Positions 63,997 through 64,000 of a stretch of DNA of 64,000 nt are shown one piece after another; position 1 is the stretch's first letter; each line of letters starts with the position of its first letter. A model generated the notes under the pieces. It was not told the DNA's origin and ran no database searches. It saw nothing but the letters and a program-made list of their open reading frames with translations. The stretch lies in NCBI GenBank assembly GCA_029782365.1, contig JAKOUW010000019.1:1-64000 (forward strand). Reading direction: 5' to 3'. The stretch is from Chloroflexota bacterium (GTDB lineage: Bacteria > Chloroflexota > Anaerolineae > Anaerolineales > UBA4823). The position numbers and the translations under genes were made by a program.

Positions 63997-64000
63997 GCAC

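Noticed and set aside
1..64000. CRISPR arrays, insertion sequences, tRNA or rRNA genes
   Set aside because: No regular spaced repeats, transposase-like frames or tRNA T-loop patterns were found in the intergenic stretches; by-eye inspection cannot exclude a divergent tRNA.

Overview
The window looks like a chromosome segment of an anaerobic, probably acetogenic bacterium, most likely of the Chloroflexota (Anaerolineae-type). This assignment is an inference. It rests on the Wood-Ljungdahl genes (formate dehydrogenase, CO dehydrogenase, bacterial-type acetyl-CoA synthase, corrinoid protein small subunit), a giant CSLREA/beta-helix/LVIVD surface protein with a Thr/Pro-rich linker, an archaeal-style (type 2) valyl-tRNA synthetase, and paired PlsY paralogues. 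No rRNA, tRNA, CRISPR array, insertion sequence or prophage was recognised. Coding density is high, and the only gene-free stretch above 300 bases (36738-37082) holds a valine T-box leader.

Layout. 1-8.5 kb: nitroreductase (-), then a rightward group with a GH38 alpha-mannosidase, a lipoprotein alpha/beta hydrolase and a Nat-type ABC exporter pair, then a small Cys-rich membrane protein and DegV. 8.6-17.7 kb: a UMF1-type MFS permease faces a 1,978-residue exported protein carrying both a dockerin-like and a cohesin-like module, followed by a leftward three-gene operon of two SET-domain proteins and a small membrane protein. 17.8-29.4 kb: a GH13 glucosidase; a NuoE-NuoF fusion plus a selenocysteine formate dehydrogenase (in-frame TGA at 22423 followed by a SECIS hairpin); a ferritin-like protein, an MFS permease, a patatin; and an MrfA-like helicase with an inserted HNH domain. 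29.4-41.6 kb: DinB-like protein, aldo/keto reductase, a leftward block with two different valyl-tRNA synthetases under one T-box, a BaiN/HI0933-type flavoprotein with a SAM hydroxide adenosyltransferase, then a DAO-type oxidoreductase and an MBL hydrolase. 41.6-48.9 kb: two divergent PlsY-like acyltransferases, a JAMM peptidase and a polytopic membrane protein (-), then a GT4 glycosyltransferase, YraN, MiaA and an acyl-CoA ligase (+). 49-56.7 kb: a 1,350-residue TPR protein with a C39-like peptidase domain, then transaldolase, ribose-5-phosphate isomerase B and transketolase as one leftward operon. 56.9-64 kb: a GNAT acetyltransferase and the CODH/ACS operon (HMA-fold protein, acsA/cooS, acsB, CBS protein, acsD), which runs to the window edge and probably continues.

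How it fits together. Formate dehydrogenase and CODH/ACS supply the methyl-branch entry and the carbonyl branch of the Wood-Ljungdahl pathway, some 37 kb apart. The pentose-phosphate trio and the glycosidases suggest sugar use as well. PlsY paralogues, the diacylglycerol-glucosyltransferase-like GT4 and the acyl-CoA ligase form a lipid-related neighbourhood. Three genes (degV, the formate dehydrogenase operon, the helicase) appear to be transcribed from -10 boxes placed 6-9 nt before the ATG and may be leaderless. All functional statements come from motif reading; no database search was run.
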